Of a stretch of DNA of 64,000 nt, positions 8,412-17,290 are shown one piece after another. A program made the position numbers and the translations under genes. The stretch spans positions 38,362 to 102,361 of the forward strand of contig NVXK01000012.1 in NCBI GenBank assembly GCA_002733905.1. Direction: 5' to 3'. The DNA comes from Robiginitomaculum sp. (GTDB taxonomy: Bacteria > Pseudomonadota > Alphaproteobacteria > Caulobacterales > Maricaulaceae). The notes under the pieces are model-generated. The model was not told the DNA's origin. It did not search any database and saw only the letters and a program-made list of their open reading frames with translations. The number at the start of each line of letters is the position of its first letter. The first letter of the stretch is position 1.

Positions 8412-9579
8412 GAGACGCCAGCCTTCCAATTGTTGGTTCGCCTGTACGAATACGCAAGAGCCAGTATTGAAGAATACCGAACAAAAATACAAATAGGAGT
8501 GCAAGCGCATAAAATACAAAATACGGGTTGAAAGGCGCCCAAAGCTCAGACGATTCCATCTCGGTCACAACAGCCCAACGTGTCCCATTAAAATCCATAG
8601 GGGCGCCAGCGATATAACTCTTATGCCCTTGTAAATTTTTTCCAGTTGCAAGTACATTTTGCCCTTTTAATGCAAGTTTTACAGCAAGTGTATCAACGGT
8701 TTGCGTCAGTGCTGTCGGGTTATCTAACAGTCTTGAGTTATTACGCATCAACATGTCTTCCCCCACAATATATGTCTCACCCGTTTCACCTAACCCAGAC
8801 GCATATTGTAATTTCGCATTGAAATTATCAGATGGTACTTGAATGGCGTAAACCCCGATTACCCGACCATTGGTATCAAGGATTGGCCGTGCCAAAAATG
8901 CAGCACCATCCCCATTACTTGGCGCATAAGGTGAAAAGTCGACAAATATAGATTTTTTATCTTTAGTTTTCAAGGCGCGCCTAAAGGCCCTGCCCAAACC
9001 TGTTTCTTTATATTTTCCACCTAGCGCCGAAAAATTAAAAGCAAAATCAGCTTCTTTTTCTACAGAATATACGAGATCACCGTCCATGTTGAATAAAAAT
9101 ACATCGTAATATTCATGATGACGCATGAAAGCAGTAAGGATTTGATGTTTTTCAGAATGCAAATTTTGATACGCGCGTAGTGCTAGGGAACCATTTGCGA
9201 ATATTTTTTCTTGATGTTCTGCACCCTCAAAATATGCCCTACGTATCGTGACACGCTCTTGAGGGCTCAAATCTGTCCAGACATCAAAAAACGATTGCGC
9301 CGTTTCACGTATACTTACATGCCTAGCCCATAAGCGCGTTTCTTGGTCCTGTGAATCCATGAAGCGCTTGATCGCAGCACGACGGAGTTCGGTCACCGTT
9401 TCAAGGCGGCTTTCAATCCCACGTTCTTCTTTTTGGCGTACCCCGAGAAAATATATGCTCACAATTATAAAACCAATCATGGTCACAATGCCCATAATTC
9501 TACGGAGATTTTTATTAAAGGTTTTTGCACGCGCTAGATTTAAACTTGGATCTTCAAGGATGATGGGTTGACGGCTCAT
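8380..9579 (-). CDS. Double-Cache-type membrane sensor lacking an output domain
   Basis: A 399-residue protein with a membrane helix at about 28–48, a periplasmic region of about 300 residues and a second helix at about 352–372, followed by only some 25 cytoplasmic residues. The periplasmic part resembles a dCache sensor: a long first helix (ESRLETVTELRRAAIKRFMDS), a membrane-distal module with YDVFLFNMDGDLVYSV and LGRAFRRAL, ARPILDTNGRVIGVYAIQV, and a proximal module with GETGETYIVGEDMLM and DFNGTRWAVVTEM. Known dCache proteins pass ligand signals to chemotaxis, kinase or GGDEF domains; none is present. It overlaps the TAXI gene by four bases (ATGA), which argues that its partner is that protein. 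Confidence 0.75.
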   Translation of the reverse strand: MSRQPIILEDPSLNLARAKTFNKNLRRIMGIVTMIGFIIVSIYFLGVRQKEERGIESRLETVTELRRAAIKRFMDSQDQETRLWARHVSIRETAQSFFDVWTDLSPQERVTIRRAYFEGAEHQEKIFANGSLALRAYQNLHSEKHQILTAFMRHHEYYDVFLFNMDGDLVYSVEKEADFAFNFSALGGKYKETGLGRAFRRALKTKDKKSIFVDFSPYAPSNGDGAAFLARPILDTNGRVIGVYAIQVPSDNFNAKLQYASGLGETGETYIVGEDMLMRNNSRLLDNPTALTQTVDTLAVKLALKGQNVLATGKNLQGHKSYIAGAPMDFNGTRWAVVTEMESSELWAPFNPYFVFYALALLFVFLFGILQYWLLRIRTGEPTIGRLASHVAEKKNAPK

Positions 9580-10850
9580 GCGCGCACCTCCATCTCGGCC
9601 GCACGTTCACGTACAACGTCGATAACTGCGTCATTTAATTCGTCCCATGCAAATGAAAGAAATTCAAAACCTGTTGCACTCAAATTTCCCTGCTCGGAAT
9701 CCTTTAAGACACGGGCAAAAATATCCATCATTTGATTCCTATAATGAGCCAGCACAGGCGTTTTATCCATGATCGCACTATTGTAAATATCAATAAGCTC
9801 ACGGTTATAAGCGTCAACACGGGCTTTCATCTTACGGTTATTTATACGTAGCAAACCTGAAATCAAGCCTGCAAGAAGCGTAATGTAAAATGCAAATACT
9901 TCGGCGTTTTCTTGTAAAAATGATGGGTTATCCCGTTCATAATATTTCATCGCCCCCCCGTGGATAGGGATAGCGGAGTTTGCTAATTCTGCATGGTCAG
10001 CCAAAAATCCAGCAAGCGGAGAATAGTCTGAAAGCTCACGTCGGTTCTCATAAATGAGTTTTGTTACACGCTCAATTAAATTTGGGTCAACATGCTTGGT
10101 GCTTACCAATAACCGCATGACGGTTGGCGTGGGAAGGTCTTGGCTCGGCACGGCAGGAAAACCCTGATACGATCCCGCTGGAATTTCACCTTCGCGGATT
10201 GCGGGTTGGTCGAGGCGTAGTGCATTCGAATGTGAAATCGGCAACAATTTCACCCCTCCCTTTGCAATCATTTTTTGCAAACCCCGATTGCCTGGTGCGC
10301 GAACACGAAAGACACCGTCAACTGCGCCTTGAGAAAGCGCCCATTCGGACGCTTTGGATGACATATTTACAATGTTAATATCATTTTCAGATAGGCCATA
10401 ATGTTCAGCAAGGAAGAAAAACGAACGGTATTGACCACTCGATTTACTGGGCAGAGCCATCGTCTTCCCACGCAAATCAGAAATTGAGTTTATACCAATG
10501 CCTTCGCGTACCAAGACTTGGTATGCATCTGGGTAGAGCATTGTGATTAAGCGTGTGTCAGGGCCCGCTTTTGTATCCGCTTGAATCGTCGCCATTTGCA
10601 AAAGGTTTTTTTGCAGCATGCGGTTATTTTGCCCAGATCCACCCGTTTCCGCCACGACAATATCGAGGAGCGGATCGTACTTCTGAGCAAGGTTGGCAAT
10701 CGCACTCGCCATTGCATACGCTTCGCCCCCTTCTGAACCTGCGCCAATAACAAGAATATGATGCTTGCGTTGGTCAAGAAAATGCAGCCCACCCGCAATC
10801 GCAAAAAAGCCAGTACTCAATAGCACAATAATAATAATTATGCGTCCCAT
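9576..10850 (-). CDS. Membrane-anchored TAXI-family TRAP-type solute-binding protein
   Basis: About 424 residues from the ATG at 10850, which has a GGGGGG ribosome-binding stretch; the upstream ATG at 10862 has none. After an N-terminal hydrophobic helix comes a TAXI fold: VIGAGSEGGEAYAMASAIA, VVAETGGSGQNNRML, the LRGKTMALPSKSSGQYRS segment and WALSQGAVDGVFRV. In place of the usual soluble end there is a second membrane helix (about 313–333, FAFYITLLAGLISGLL) and some 90 charged, helical cytoplasmic residues. No TRAP permease gene (DctM/DctQ type) is near. The protein therefore looks like a receptor rather than an importer subunit; it is coupled to the Cache protein. Confidence 0.78.
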   Translation of the reverse strand: MGRIIIIIVLLSTGFFAIAGGLHFLDQRKHHILVIGAGSEGGEAYAMASAIANLAQKYDPLLDIVVAETGGSGQNNRMLQKNLLQMATIQADTKAGPDTRLITMLYPDAYQVLVREGIGINSISDLRGKTMALPSKSSGQYRSFFFLAEHYGLSENDINIVNMSSKASEWALSQGAVDGVFRVRAPGNRGLQKMIAKGGVKLLPISHSNALRLDQPAIREGEIPAGSYQGFPAVPSQDLPTPTVMRLLVSTKHVDPNLIERVTKLIYENRRELSDYSPLAGFLADHAELANSAIPIHGGAMKYYERDNPSFLQENAEVFAFYITLLAGLISGLLRINNRKMKARVDAYNRELIDIYNSAIMDKTPVLAHYRNQMMDIFARVLKDSEQGNLSATGFEFLSFAWDELNDAVIDVVRERAAEMEVRA

Positions 10851-10867
10851 AACACCCCCCATGTTAT

Positions 10868-10904
10868 TGTTTTGAAATGCACCTTCAATTTACATTTCAA
10901 AACA
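10868..10904 (-). terminator. Hairpin between nhaP-like and TAXI genes
   Basis: A perfect 12-bp inverted repeat (TGTTTTGAAATG with CATTTCAAAACA) with a 13-base loop, between the antiporter stop (10940) and the TAXI start (10850). On the minus strand the stem is followed by AATAAC rather than a T-run, so it may be a weak terminator or a leader hairpin of the TAXI operon. Confidence 0.45.
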
Positions 10905-10939
10905 CCCTTTATGCCCCTTTTAAATAGTTCTTGTGCATT

Positions 10940-12214
10940 TTATAATAGTTCTGGATCAACAACTTTCTGAACAACTTTTTTCATCGTTAATCCCTGAACA
11001 ATAATAGAGAACACCACCACACCATATGTCGCACTTAGAATGAGCGCCTTTTCTGGTACATCAGGCAATGACAGTGCAAGTGCCACTGAAATACCGCCGC
11101 GAATACCGCCCCATGTTAACACAGGAATAGCGCCTTTTGTAAAGGTCTCGAAAATACCCAAGAATTTAATCGGGATCACAACAGATATAAAACGTGCGCC
11201 AAGTACAAGTGGAATAGACAACAATACAATTACTGCGAAGGATGCATTCATTGATGAGCTTAGAATTAAAATTTCCAACCCAATGAGAAGAAAGAGTACG
11301 GAGTTCAAAATTTCATCAATCATTTCCCAAAAGCCGAACAGATATGTACGTGTCTTTTCGCTCATGGCAAATTCCGCGCCTTTATTGCCGATCAATAGCC
11401 CTGCAACAACGACCGCAATTGGCCCTGATAAATGCAGTCTTTGGGCAAGGGCATATGTACCAGCGACAATGCCAAGCGTAATGAGAATTTCAATCGCGTG
11501 TTCGTCAATCATGGCCATTGCCTTATAGGCAATCCAGCCTGCGACAAGACCAAGAACGGCGCCGCCGCCGGCCTCAACAAAAAACAACTCTGCAACACCT
11601 GCGGCGTCTATATGACCACCGCCGTGACCACCGGCTCCATATGCAACCGCAAGAATAATGGTAAAGATAACAACGCCAACACCATCATTAAACAAGCTTT
11701 CCCCTGCAATTTTTGCTTCTAAGCGTTGTGGCATGTTCACGGTTTTCAAAATACTAAGAACCGCGACTGGATCTGTTGGGCTGATAAGGGAGCCAAATAC
11801 AAGTGCCCAGACATAAGGTAGCGGCACACCGACTAGTTTTGCCAGGAAATAAAACCCTGTGCCCACTATAAATGTTGAGACAAGGACACCAACGGTCGCC
11901 ATTAAACCAATGGCCAATCGTTTGGATTTCAAGAAAGCCATATCGACGTGTAGTGCGCCTGCGAATAACAAAAAGGCCAACATACCGTTCATAACTGTAG
12001 CATTAAAGTCGATTTGCCCAATCGCGTTTTGAAATGTAGCAGTGAGCCCTAATGACGGGAATATCACCTCTAACACCAAAAGCACGATTGACGCGCCCAG
12101 AGCCATCACTAAAAGCCCTATCGTATGGGGGAGTTTGATAAATGCATGATTGACCCAGCCAAATAGTGCCGATAAAGCAAGCATCATTGCCGCGATTTCA
12201 AATAAAGATAACAT
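10940..12214 (-). CDS. Cation:proton antiporter (CPA1/NhaP type)
   Basis: A 424-residue polytopic membrane protein with about 12 hydrophobic segments. The CPA1 signature is clear: GSLISPTDPVAVLSIL followed by GESLFNDGVGVVIF, where the aspartates of SPTDP and FNDG form the ion-binding site. Further matches are LIGLEIL and the late TWGGIRGGISVALAL. The family exchanges Na+ (or Li+/K+) for protons across the inner membrane and supports pH and salt homeostasis. The gene is divergent from the PqqB-like lipoprotein gene with a 73-base gap. Specificity for Na+ is inferred from the family. Confidence 0.92.
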   Translation of the reverse strand: MLSLFEIAAMMLALSALFGWVNHAFIKLPHTIGLLVMALGASIVLLVLEVIFPSLGLTATFQNAIGQIDFNATVMNGMLAFLLFAGALHVDMAFLKSKRLAIGLMATVGVLVSTFIVGTGFYFLAKLVGVPLPYVWALVFGSLISPTDPVAVLSILKTVNMPQRLEAKIAGESLFNDGVGVVIFTIILAVAYGAGGHGGGHIDAAGVAELFFVEAGGGAVLGLVAGWIAYKAMAMIDEHAIEILITLGIVAGTYALAQRLHLSGPIAVVVAGLLIGNKGAEFAMSEKTRTYLFGFWEMIDEILNSVLFLLIGLEILILSSSMNASFAVIVLLSIPLVLGARFISVVIPIKFLGIFETFTKGAIPVLTWGGIRGGISVALALSLPDVPEKALILSATYGVVVFSIIVQGLTMKKVVQKVVDPELL

Positions 12215-12287
12215 TCGTTCCCCCCATAGAGTTTAAAGTGTTATAATCAATCTCACGTCAGAGTAAAAGCACTAAGGTATTTATATT

Positions 12288-13256
12288 ATGTCCAGATCAT
12301 TACATACGTCTGCAATTGCCCTCTTTCTTGGCGCAAGTTTAAGCCTTTCTGCGTGTCAACAAAACACGCCAAGCGAAGACATAAAAGTCTGTAATGTGAA
12401 CATTCACATCCTCGGCACCGCGCAAGATGCAGGAAAGCCGCAAATTGGCCAACATAATGACCCCGCATGGATGGATAATAAACTCGTCTCCCCTGCCACA
12501 TCTATCGCTATCGCAGATAATATTGATGGCAGCCGCTATTTATTTGATGCCACGCCTGATATCAAAGCCCAGCTTTTTGCCCTTGACCGTTTTAGCGGCA
12601 GTGCGGGATATCGTCTTGACGGAATTTTTCTCACCCATGCTCATATGGGCCATTATCTTGGACTGGCCCAGTTTGGCCGTGAAGCCATGGGCGCGAAATC
12701 TGTGCCCGTTTTTGCCATGCCGCGTATGGCTAGTTTTTTGAAGAATAACGGCCCTTGGGATCAATTGATTTCCCTCAATAATATAGAAATTAAACCGTTG
12801 AGCGACAAAACAAGTATTGAGCTTAATGAACGCGTAACAGTTACACCTTTCCTCGTACCTCACCGTGGTGAATATTCAGAAACAGTCGGCTATAAAATTC
12901 AAGGCCCCTCAAAATCTGCGATTTACCTGCCTGACATTGACACATGGCAAGAGTGGGAAGCTATGGGGACTAATATTGAAGACGTTATCGCGCAAAATGA
13001 CGTGCTCTTTTTAGATGCAACATTTTATAACGCTGATGAATTATCTGGCCGTGATATGAGCAAAATCCCCCACCCCCCTATGGTAAAGACTATGGAACGC
13101 CTTCATAAGCTTTCTGTAGGTGAACGCACAAAAATTCAGTTCATTCACTTAAACCATTCCAACCCAACCCATGATAAGCACACCAAAGCTTTCGACGAAA
13201 TTGGAAAAGCAGGCTATAAAATTGCAAAGACAGGTGCGTCTTACTGTCTGGACTAG
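12288..13256 (+). CDS. PqqB-like metallo-beta-lactamase-fold lipoprotein
   Basis: A 322-residue protein with a signal peptide and lipobox LSAC (Cys23), so it is predicted to be a periplasm-facing lipoprotein. The mature part opens with NIHILGTAQDAGKPQIGQ, which resembles the start of PqqB, and carries a metal-binding THAHMGHYLGL motif, the strand SAIYLPDIDTWQEW, DVLFLDATFY and a late FIHLNHSNP. PqqB itself is a cytoplasmic enzyme of PQQ synthesis; an exported lipidated version with no other pqq genes nearby suggests a different hydrolase role. Related exported proteins are often annotated as MBL-fold hydrolases. The substrate cannot be inferred. Confidence 0.78.
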   Translation: MSRSLHTSAIALFLGASLSLSACQQNTPSEDIKVCNVNIHILGTAQDAGKPQIGQHNDPAWMDNKLVSPATSIAIADNIDGSRYLFDATPDIKAQLFALDRFSGSAGYRLDGIFLTHAHMGHYLGLAQFGREAMGAKSVPVFAMPRMASFLKNNGPWDQLISLNNIEIKPLSDKTSIELNERVTVTPFLVPHRGEYSETVGYKIQGPSKSAIYLPDIDTWQEWEAMGTNIEDVIAQNDVLFLDATFYNADELSGRDMSKIPHPPMVKTMERLHKLSVGERTKIQFIHLNHSNPTHDKHTKAFDEIGKAGYKIAKTGASYCLD

Positions 13257-13441
13257 ATTTGACGAAAACAAAGTATCACGGCCAAAACCTTGGGAATAAG
13301 CTATGTAAAACATGTGCCCGTATTAAGGTTGTTTGTGTTTAAAGAGCAATACCCCATTATATTCGCCACCATAATGTCGTAATATCTTGGCCAGTATAGC
13401 TTGCATTCCTTTGATTTGACGGTAAAATATGAGCAGTGAGC

Positions 13442-13933
13442 ATGTCATTTAAGCATGTTTTTTTGTGGCGCAACTCAGTATCGGATATTCCCATGCAAAC
13501 AGCATTCGAAGATATCACTTCAGAAAAACACGGTTTCAGCGTTGATGAACTCCTCACCCCCCTCGCCCTTGCTGTTATCATAGACAATAAAGTCCGTGAT
13601 CCAGAAATGTGTGAATTTAAAAATCAGGCCGAAGGCTTGCTCGACATGCTTGAGTATCAGGGTAATATCACACCTTTTACGATTATGGATTGGTATTCTG
13701 AAAATGAATTCAAAATACAAAGCGCCGTTAGAGGGCGTAAAAAGAACACGTTCATTCTTAAAGCTCTAACACGATTTTCCAATAACCTCCCCCTCATCGA
13801 GGCTATTTATGATTCCATGCTCGCTATTTCTATATCTGATAAAGAATATCATGTAGACGAGTCTGACCTTATAAAATCAGCGGCGAGTCTTTGGGGTTAT
13901 GTGCGTCCACCTTTCAAAATCATGCCTCGTTAA
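13442..13933 (+). CDS. TerB-like helical protein
   Basis: About 163 residues from the ATG at 13442; a GTG at 13436 and a later ATG at 13493 are also possible and no ribosome-binding site settles it. The sequence is all-helical with acidic patches, with FSVDELLTPLALAVIIDNKVRDPE and a second similar segment AIYDSMLAISISDKEYHVDESDLI near the end. Two such acidic D/E-rich turns preceded by an L/I/A helix are typical of TerB-like domains (tellurite resistance fold, possibly metal-binding). Function in this organism is unknown. It is followed six bases later by a LysE exporter gene on the same strand. Confidence 0.5.
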   Translation: MSFKHVFLWRNSVSDIPMQTAFEDITSEKHGFSVDELLTPLALAVIIDNKVRDPEMCEFKNQAEGLLDMLEYQGNITPFTIMDWYSENEFKIQSAVRGRKKNTFILKALTRFSNNLPLIEAIYDSMLAISISDKEYHVDESDLIKSAASLWGYVRPPFKIMPR

Positions 13934-13939
13934 TACCTC

Positions 13940-14593
13940 ATGGATGTAGGCTTTTACTTTATCTTTGTTTTGTTCGCCTTTACGGCAGCGATAACACCTG
14001 GACCAAACAATCTCATGCTTATGTCATCAGGAGCCATGTTTGGATTTAAACGTAGTGTCCCGCATATTTTAGGTGTATTTGTAGGGTATAACTTCCTCCT
14101 CATCGCTGCCATATTTGGACTCGGCGCCGTCTTATCTCAATTCCCATGGTCACTTATCATTGTAAAAATCTGTGGTTCAGCATGGCTATCATGGATGGGC
14201 TTTAAATTTTTGCACGCGGCGTTCCAAGTGAAGACTACCCAAACCCTAAGCAAGACAAATGATATTGAGAAAGCCTCTTCACGACCCTTTAAATTTTACG
14301 AGGCCGCCTTGTTTCAATGGGTGAATCCCAAAGGGCTCATCATGGCAACTCTGACTGCAGGAGCATATGTCGGGATTGCAGACGACATCGTTTTGCGTAC
14401 ATTTCTTATGTGTGGAACCTTCTTGATTGCAGGCTGTGTATCAGCAAGTACATGGACAATTGCAGGCTCCACCCTGAACCGACTTATGTCCTCTGGTAAG
14501 TCAGCCCGTATACTCAATATTATTATGGGTATACTCCTCATTGGCACTGCGCTTATGATACTCATGGCAAAGGTCAAGACGGGGCAAAGGTAA
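13940..14593 (+). CDS. LysE/RhtB family amino acid exporter
   Basis: A 217-residue inner-membrane protein with six hydrophobic segments and the family signature near the start: FTAAITPGPNNLMLMSSGAMFGFKR, then HILGVFVGYNFLL. Family members export amino acids or their analogues (lysine, threonine, homoserine and others) using the proton gradient. The middle loop (about 95–115) is charged, as usual. The last residues, AKVKTGQR, are encoded by the first two units of a 17-bp tandem repeat that also supplies the stop codon. Specific substrate unknown. Confidence 0.9.
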   Translation: MDVGFYFIFVLFAFTAAITPGPNNLMLMSSGAMFGFKRSVPHILGVFVGYNFLLIAAIFGLGAVLSQFPWSLIIVKICGSAWLSWMGFKFLHAAFQVKTTQTLSKTNDIEKASSRPFKFYEAALFQWVNPKGLIMATLTAGAYVGIADDIVLRTFLMCGTFLIAGCVSASTWTIAGSTLNRLMSSGKSARILNIIMGILLIGTALMILMAKVKTGQR

Positions 14594-14633
14594 AGACGGG
14601 GCAAAGCTAGAACTGGGCAAAAGCAAAACTGGC
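14566..14633. repeat. Four-unit 17-bp degenerate tandem repeat over the LysE gene end
   Basis: Units start at 14566, 14583, 14600 and 14617; the first two differ at one base (GGCAAAGGTCAAGACGG and GGCAAAGGTAAAGACGG) and the last two are more degenerate. It crosses the LysE stop codon at 14593. It looks like local slippage or duplication; no function is evident. Confidence 0.7.
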
Positions 14634-14740
14634 TGAGTCAAAATTAGGCAGTTCTTAACCCTATCTCTTTTCGTGAAATTAAGCGCTATCCGCTATACGC
14701 CTTCTTACTCAATCTTGGGAAATGAGTAGGGGAATAGTAA

Positions 14741-15358
14741 ATGGGGATGAAAAACAAGGCTATTGTGGCAAGTGCCATAATGCTTATTGCGGCGAGTGCG
14801 TTTGGTTTTTCGCGAGCATCGCTTGCGAAGCCATATGCTCTTACGAGCGCAGGCAAACCAATTGCCAAACAGTGTAGAACTATAATGAGCGGCAAACATA
14901 CACGGTTTGCAGGTGGTGCTGCCGATAAGCAGGGCTGCGCCTGTATTGCCAAACACGCTACCACCAATATTCCACCCAAAACATTACTCGTTTTTACAGA
15001 CATTATGTCTGAACGCTTGGAACTTGCGAACAAGGCTATAAAACTGAATAGAGAAGATGGCGATAAACGCGCACAATTATTAACGGCGGCTCAAGGCGCG
15101 TTTAAAAGCATTCAACACGCGACAAAAATACCCGACCATGAATTTAATAATGTCATGCGAAAAACGAGTGCGTACTTAAAATTTTGCGGTAAACGTGCCA
15201 ATCATAGCGGCGATATCTTAAAAAGCATTGCACACATGACGCCATATAAAAAGGACGAAGGTCGCCAGCCTGACACCCGTCAAACATCGTCCCTTCGTCC
15301 TGCTTATTACATATCATCGCAAGAGGATTATACAAAACTCATCGCGAAATCACATTAG
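14741..15358 (+). CDS. Secreted protein of unknown function
   Basis: I do not recognise this gene. It encodes 205 residues: a signal peptide (about 1–29, ending near ASLAKP), a cysteine-containing head with CRTIMSG, FAGGAADKQGCACIAKHA (a GCAC motif), a helical middle and a further Cys in YLKFCGKR, then a polar, probably disordered tail from about residue 160. Four cysteines in an exported protein suggest one or two disulfides. A GGGGAA stretch precedes the ATG. It is convergent with bipA (13 bases apart) and has no informative neighbours. Confidence 0.55.
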   Translation: MGMKNKAIVASAIMLIAASAFGFSRASLAKPYALTSAGKPIAKQCRTIMSGKHTRFAGGAADKQGCACIAKHATTNIPPKTLLVFTDIMSERLELANKAIKLNREDGDKRAQLLTAAQGAFKSIQHATKIPDHEFNNVMRKTSAYLKFCGKRANHSGDILKSIAHMTPYKKDEGRQPDTRQTSSLRPAYYISSQEDYTKLIAKSH

Positions 15359-15371
15359 TCTATATTTTAGT

Positions 15372-17222
15372 TTAAAGAATACCGTCTGATTTACGTGAAG
15401 CTTTTTTACGCTCATGTTCGAGCAAATAACGCTTACGAATACGAATATTCTCAGGCGTGACTTCTACCAATTCGTCATCATTGATAAATTCAAGCGCAAA
15501 TTCGAGTGTCACAGGAATTGGCGTGGTCAAAATCACGGCTTCATCTGTACCTGACGCACGGATATTGGTCAGTTGCTTACCCTTCAGTGCGTTCACAACC
15601 AAATCATTATCCCGCACATGTTTACCGATCACCATGCCTTCATAAATTTCAGTTTGATGTCCAACGAACATTTGGCCATGGCTTTGCAAATTGAACAGAG
15701 CAAAAGCAACGGCTGTACCAGTCGCTTTTGAAATCAGAACACCTTTTGTACGGCGGCCAATGCCTGCCTGCACACGCGGTGCGTAACGATCAAAGTTATG
15801 ATACATAATGCCAGTACCAGATGTCGCCGTTAGAAACTCAGAACGGAAACCAATAAGGCCACGTGTTGGAATTTCATAATCTAGACGTACACGGCCTTGG
15901 CCATCAGGAACCATATTTTGCAAATTACCTTTGCGGCTCCCTAGTTTCTCCATGATTGTACCTTGGTGCTCAGTCTCGACGTCAATTGTCAAGGTTTCCC
16001 AAGGCTCACAAATAACATCATCAATGGTTTTATTGATCACTTGTGGACGACAAATTGCAAGTTCATAACCTTCACGGCGCATATTCTCGATAAGAATAGC
16101 CAGATGAAGCTCACCACGACCAGAGACACGGAATTTATCCGGATCGTCTAATTGCTCAACACGGAGCGCCACATTGTGGATCAGCTCTTTGTTCAAACGG
16201 TCATTAATATTACGTGATGTCACGTATTTACCTTCACGACCCGCAAATGGGCTGTCATTCACTTGGAAGGTCATTGAAATTGTAGGCTCGTCCACTGATA
16301 ATGGCGGCAAATTATCGAGGTGATCAGGATCACAGAGCACATCTGAAATACCAAGCTTGTCGATACCTGTGAAACAGGCAATATCACCAGCTGTAATTTC
16401 GTCCATCTCTACACGATCAAGTCCCATAAAACCAAATGGCTGTAGCACTTTAGCTTTACGTGTTTTGCCATCTGGAGACATAACAACAACTTGTTGATGA
16501 CGTTTAAGTGAGCCGCGCATAACACGGCCAATACCGATAACACCTGTATACGCACTGTAATCAAGCGCAGAAATTTGCAACTGTAATGGCCCGTCAGGCT
16601 CAACATCAGGAACAGGGGTGTGTTTAACAATTGTTTCGAACAATGGCTTCATGTCTGTACCGACATTGTCACTATCATAGCTCGCCCAACCATTAATCGC
16701 AGAGGCAAAAATAACAGGGAAATCAAGTTGTTCTTCGGTCGCGCCAAGGCGATCAAGTAAATCAAATGTTTGATCAACAGCCCAATCAGGACGTGCGCCC
16801 ATACGGTCAACTTTGTTGACAACAACGATTGGGCAAAGGCCTTGCGCCAAAGCTTTGCGCGTTACGAATGTTGTTTGTGGCATTGGGCCTTCGACCGCGT
16901 CCACCAAAAGCACCACACTATCGACCATGGAGAGCACGCGCTCTACTTCGCCGCCAAAGTCCGCATGTCCTGGTGTATCGACAATATTGATACGCCATTC
17001 CGTGTCTTCGCTGTCAGTCCATTTAATGGCTGTATTTTTCGCAAGGATGGTAATACCGCGTTCTTTTTCGATATCGCCAGAATCCATAACGCGCACAGCT
17101 TGGGCACCGCGTTCAACGAGTGTACCGGATTGGCGTAAGATTTGATCAACAAGAGTTGTTTTACCGTGGTCAACATGGGCCACAATCGCCACATTACGTA
17201 GCGTTTTAATAGAGTTAGTCAT
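15372..17222 (-). CDS. typA: Ribosome-associated GTPase BipA/TypA
   Basis: A translation-factor GTPase of about 616 residues, EF-G-like, which binds ribosomes and aids 50S assembly and stress or cold growth. Seen: the P-loop [13 protein letters not shown], the G2/G3 region with [15 protein letters not shown] and [21 protein letters not shown] for guanine specificity, a beta-barrel domain 2, and the BipA-specific C-terminus with [18 protein letters not shown] and a late RIRKRYL. I start it at the ATG at 17222 ([10 protein letters not shown]); an in-frame TTG at 17267 would add 15 unusual residues. Confidence 0.96.
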   Translation of the reverse strand: MTNSIKTLRNVAIVAHVDHGKTTLVDQILRQSGTLVERGAQAVRVMDSGDIEKERGITILAKNTAIKWTDSEDTEWRINIVDTPGHADFGGEVERVLSMVDSVVLLVDAVEGPMPQTTFVTRKALAQGLCPIVVVNKVDRMGARPDWAVDQTFDLLDRLGATEEQLDFPVIFASAINGWASYDSDNVGTDMKPLFETIVKHTPVPDVEPDGPLQLQISALDYSAYTGVIGIGRVMRGSLKRHQQVVVMSPDGKTRKAKVLQPFGFMGLDRVEMDEITAGDIACFTGIDKLGISDVLCDPDHLDNLPPLSVDEPTISMTFQVNDSPFAGREGKYVTSRNINDRLNKELIHNVALRVEQLDDPDKFRVSGRGELHLAILIENMRREGYELAICRPQVINKTIDDVICEPWETLTIDVETEHQGTIMEKLGSRKGNLQNMVPDGQGRVRLDYEIPTRGLIGFRSEFLTATSGTGIMYHNFDRYAPRVQAGIGRRTKGVLISKATGTAVAFALFNLQSHGQMFVGHQTEIYEGMVIGKHVRDNDLVVNALKGKQLTNIRASGTDEAVILTTPIPVTLEFALEFINDDELVEVTPENIRIRKRYLLEHERKKASRKSDGIL

Positions 17223-17290
17223 AATAGGAAACCGTATAAATTTGTGTTGGGCTTCCCCTACAGGCAAATGACCCTCGTGGCTAGCCCTAA

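Noticed and set aside
11040-11528. 162-codon plus-strand open frame
   Set aside because: It lies wholly inside the antiporter gene on the other strand, and the antiporter has clear CPA1 motifs.
17223-17267. Upstream TTG start for BipA
   Set aside because: It adds 15 residues that do not match BipA, while the ATG at 17222 starts close to the conserved P-loop.
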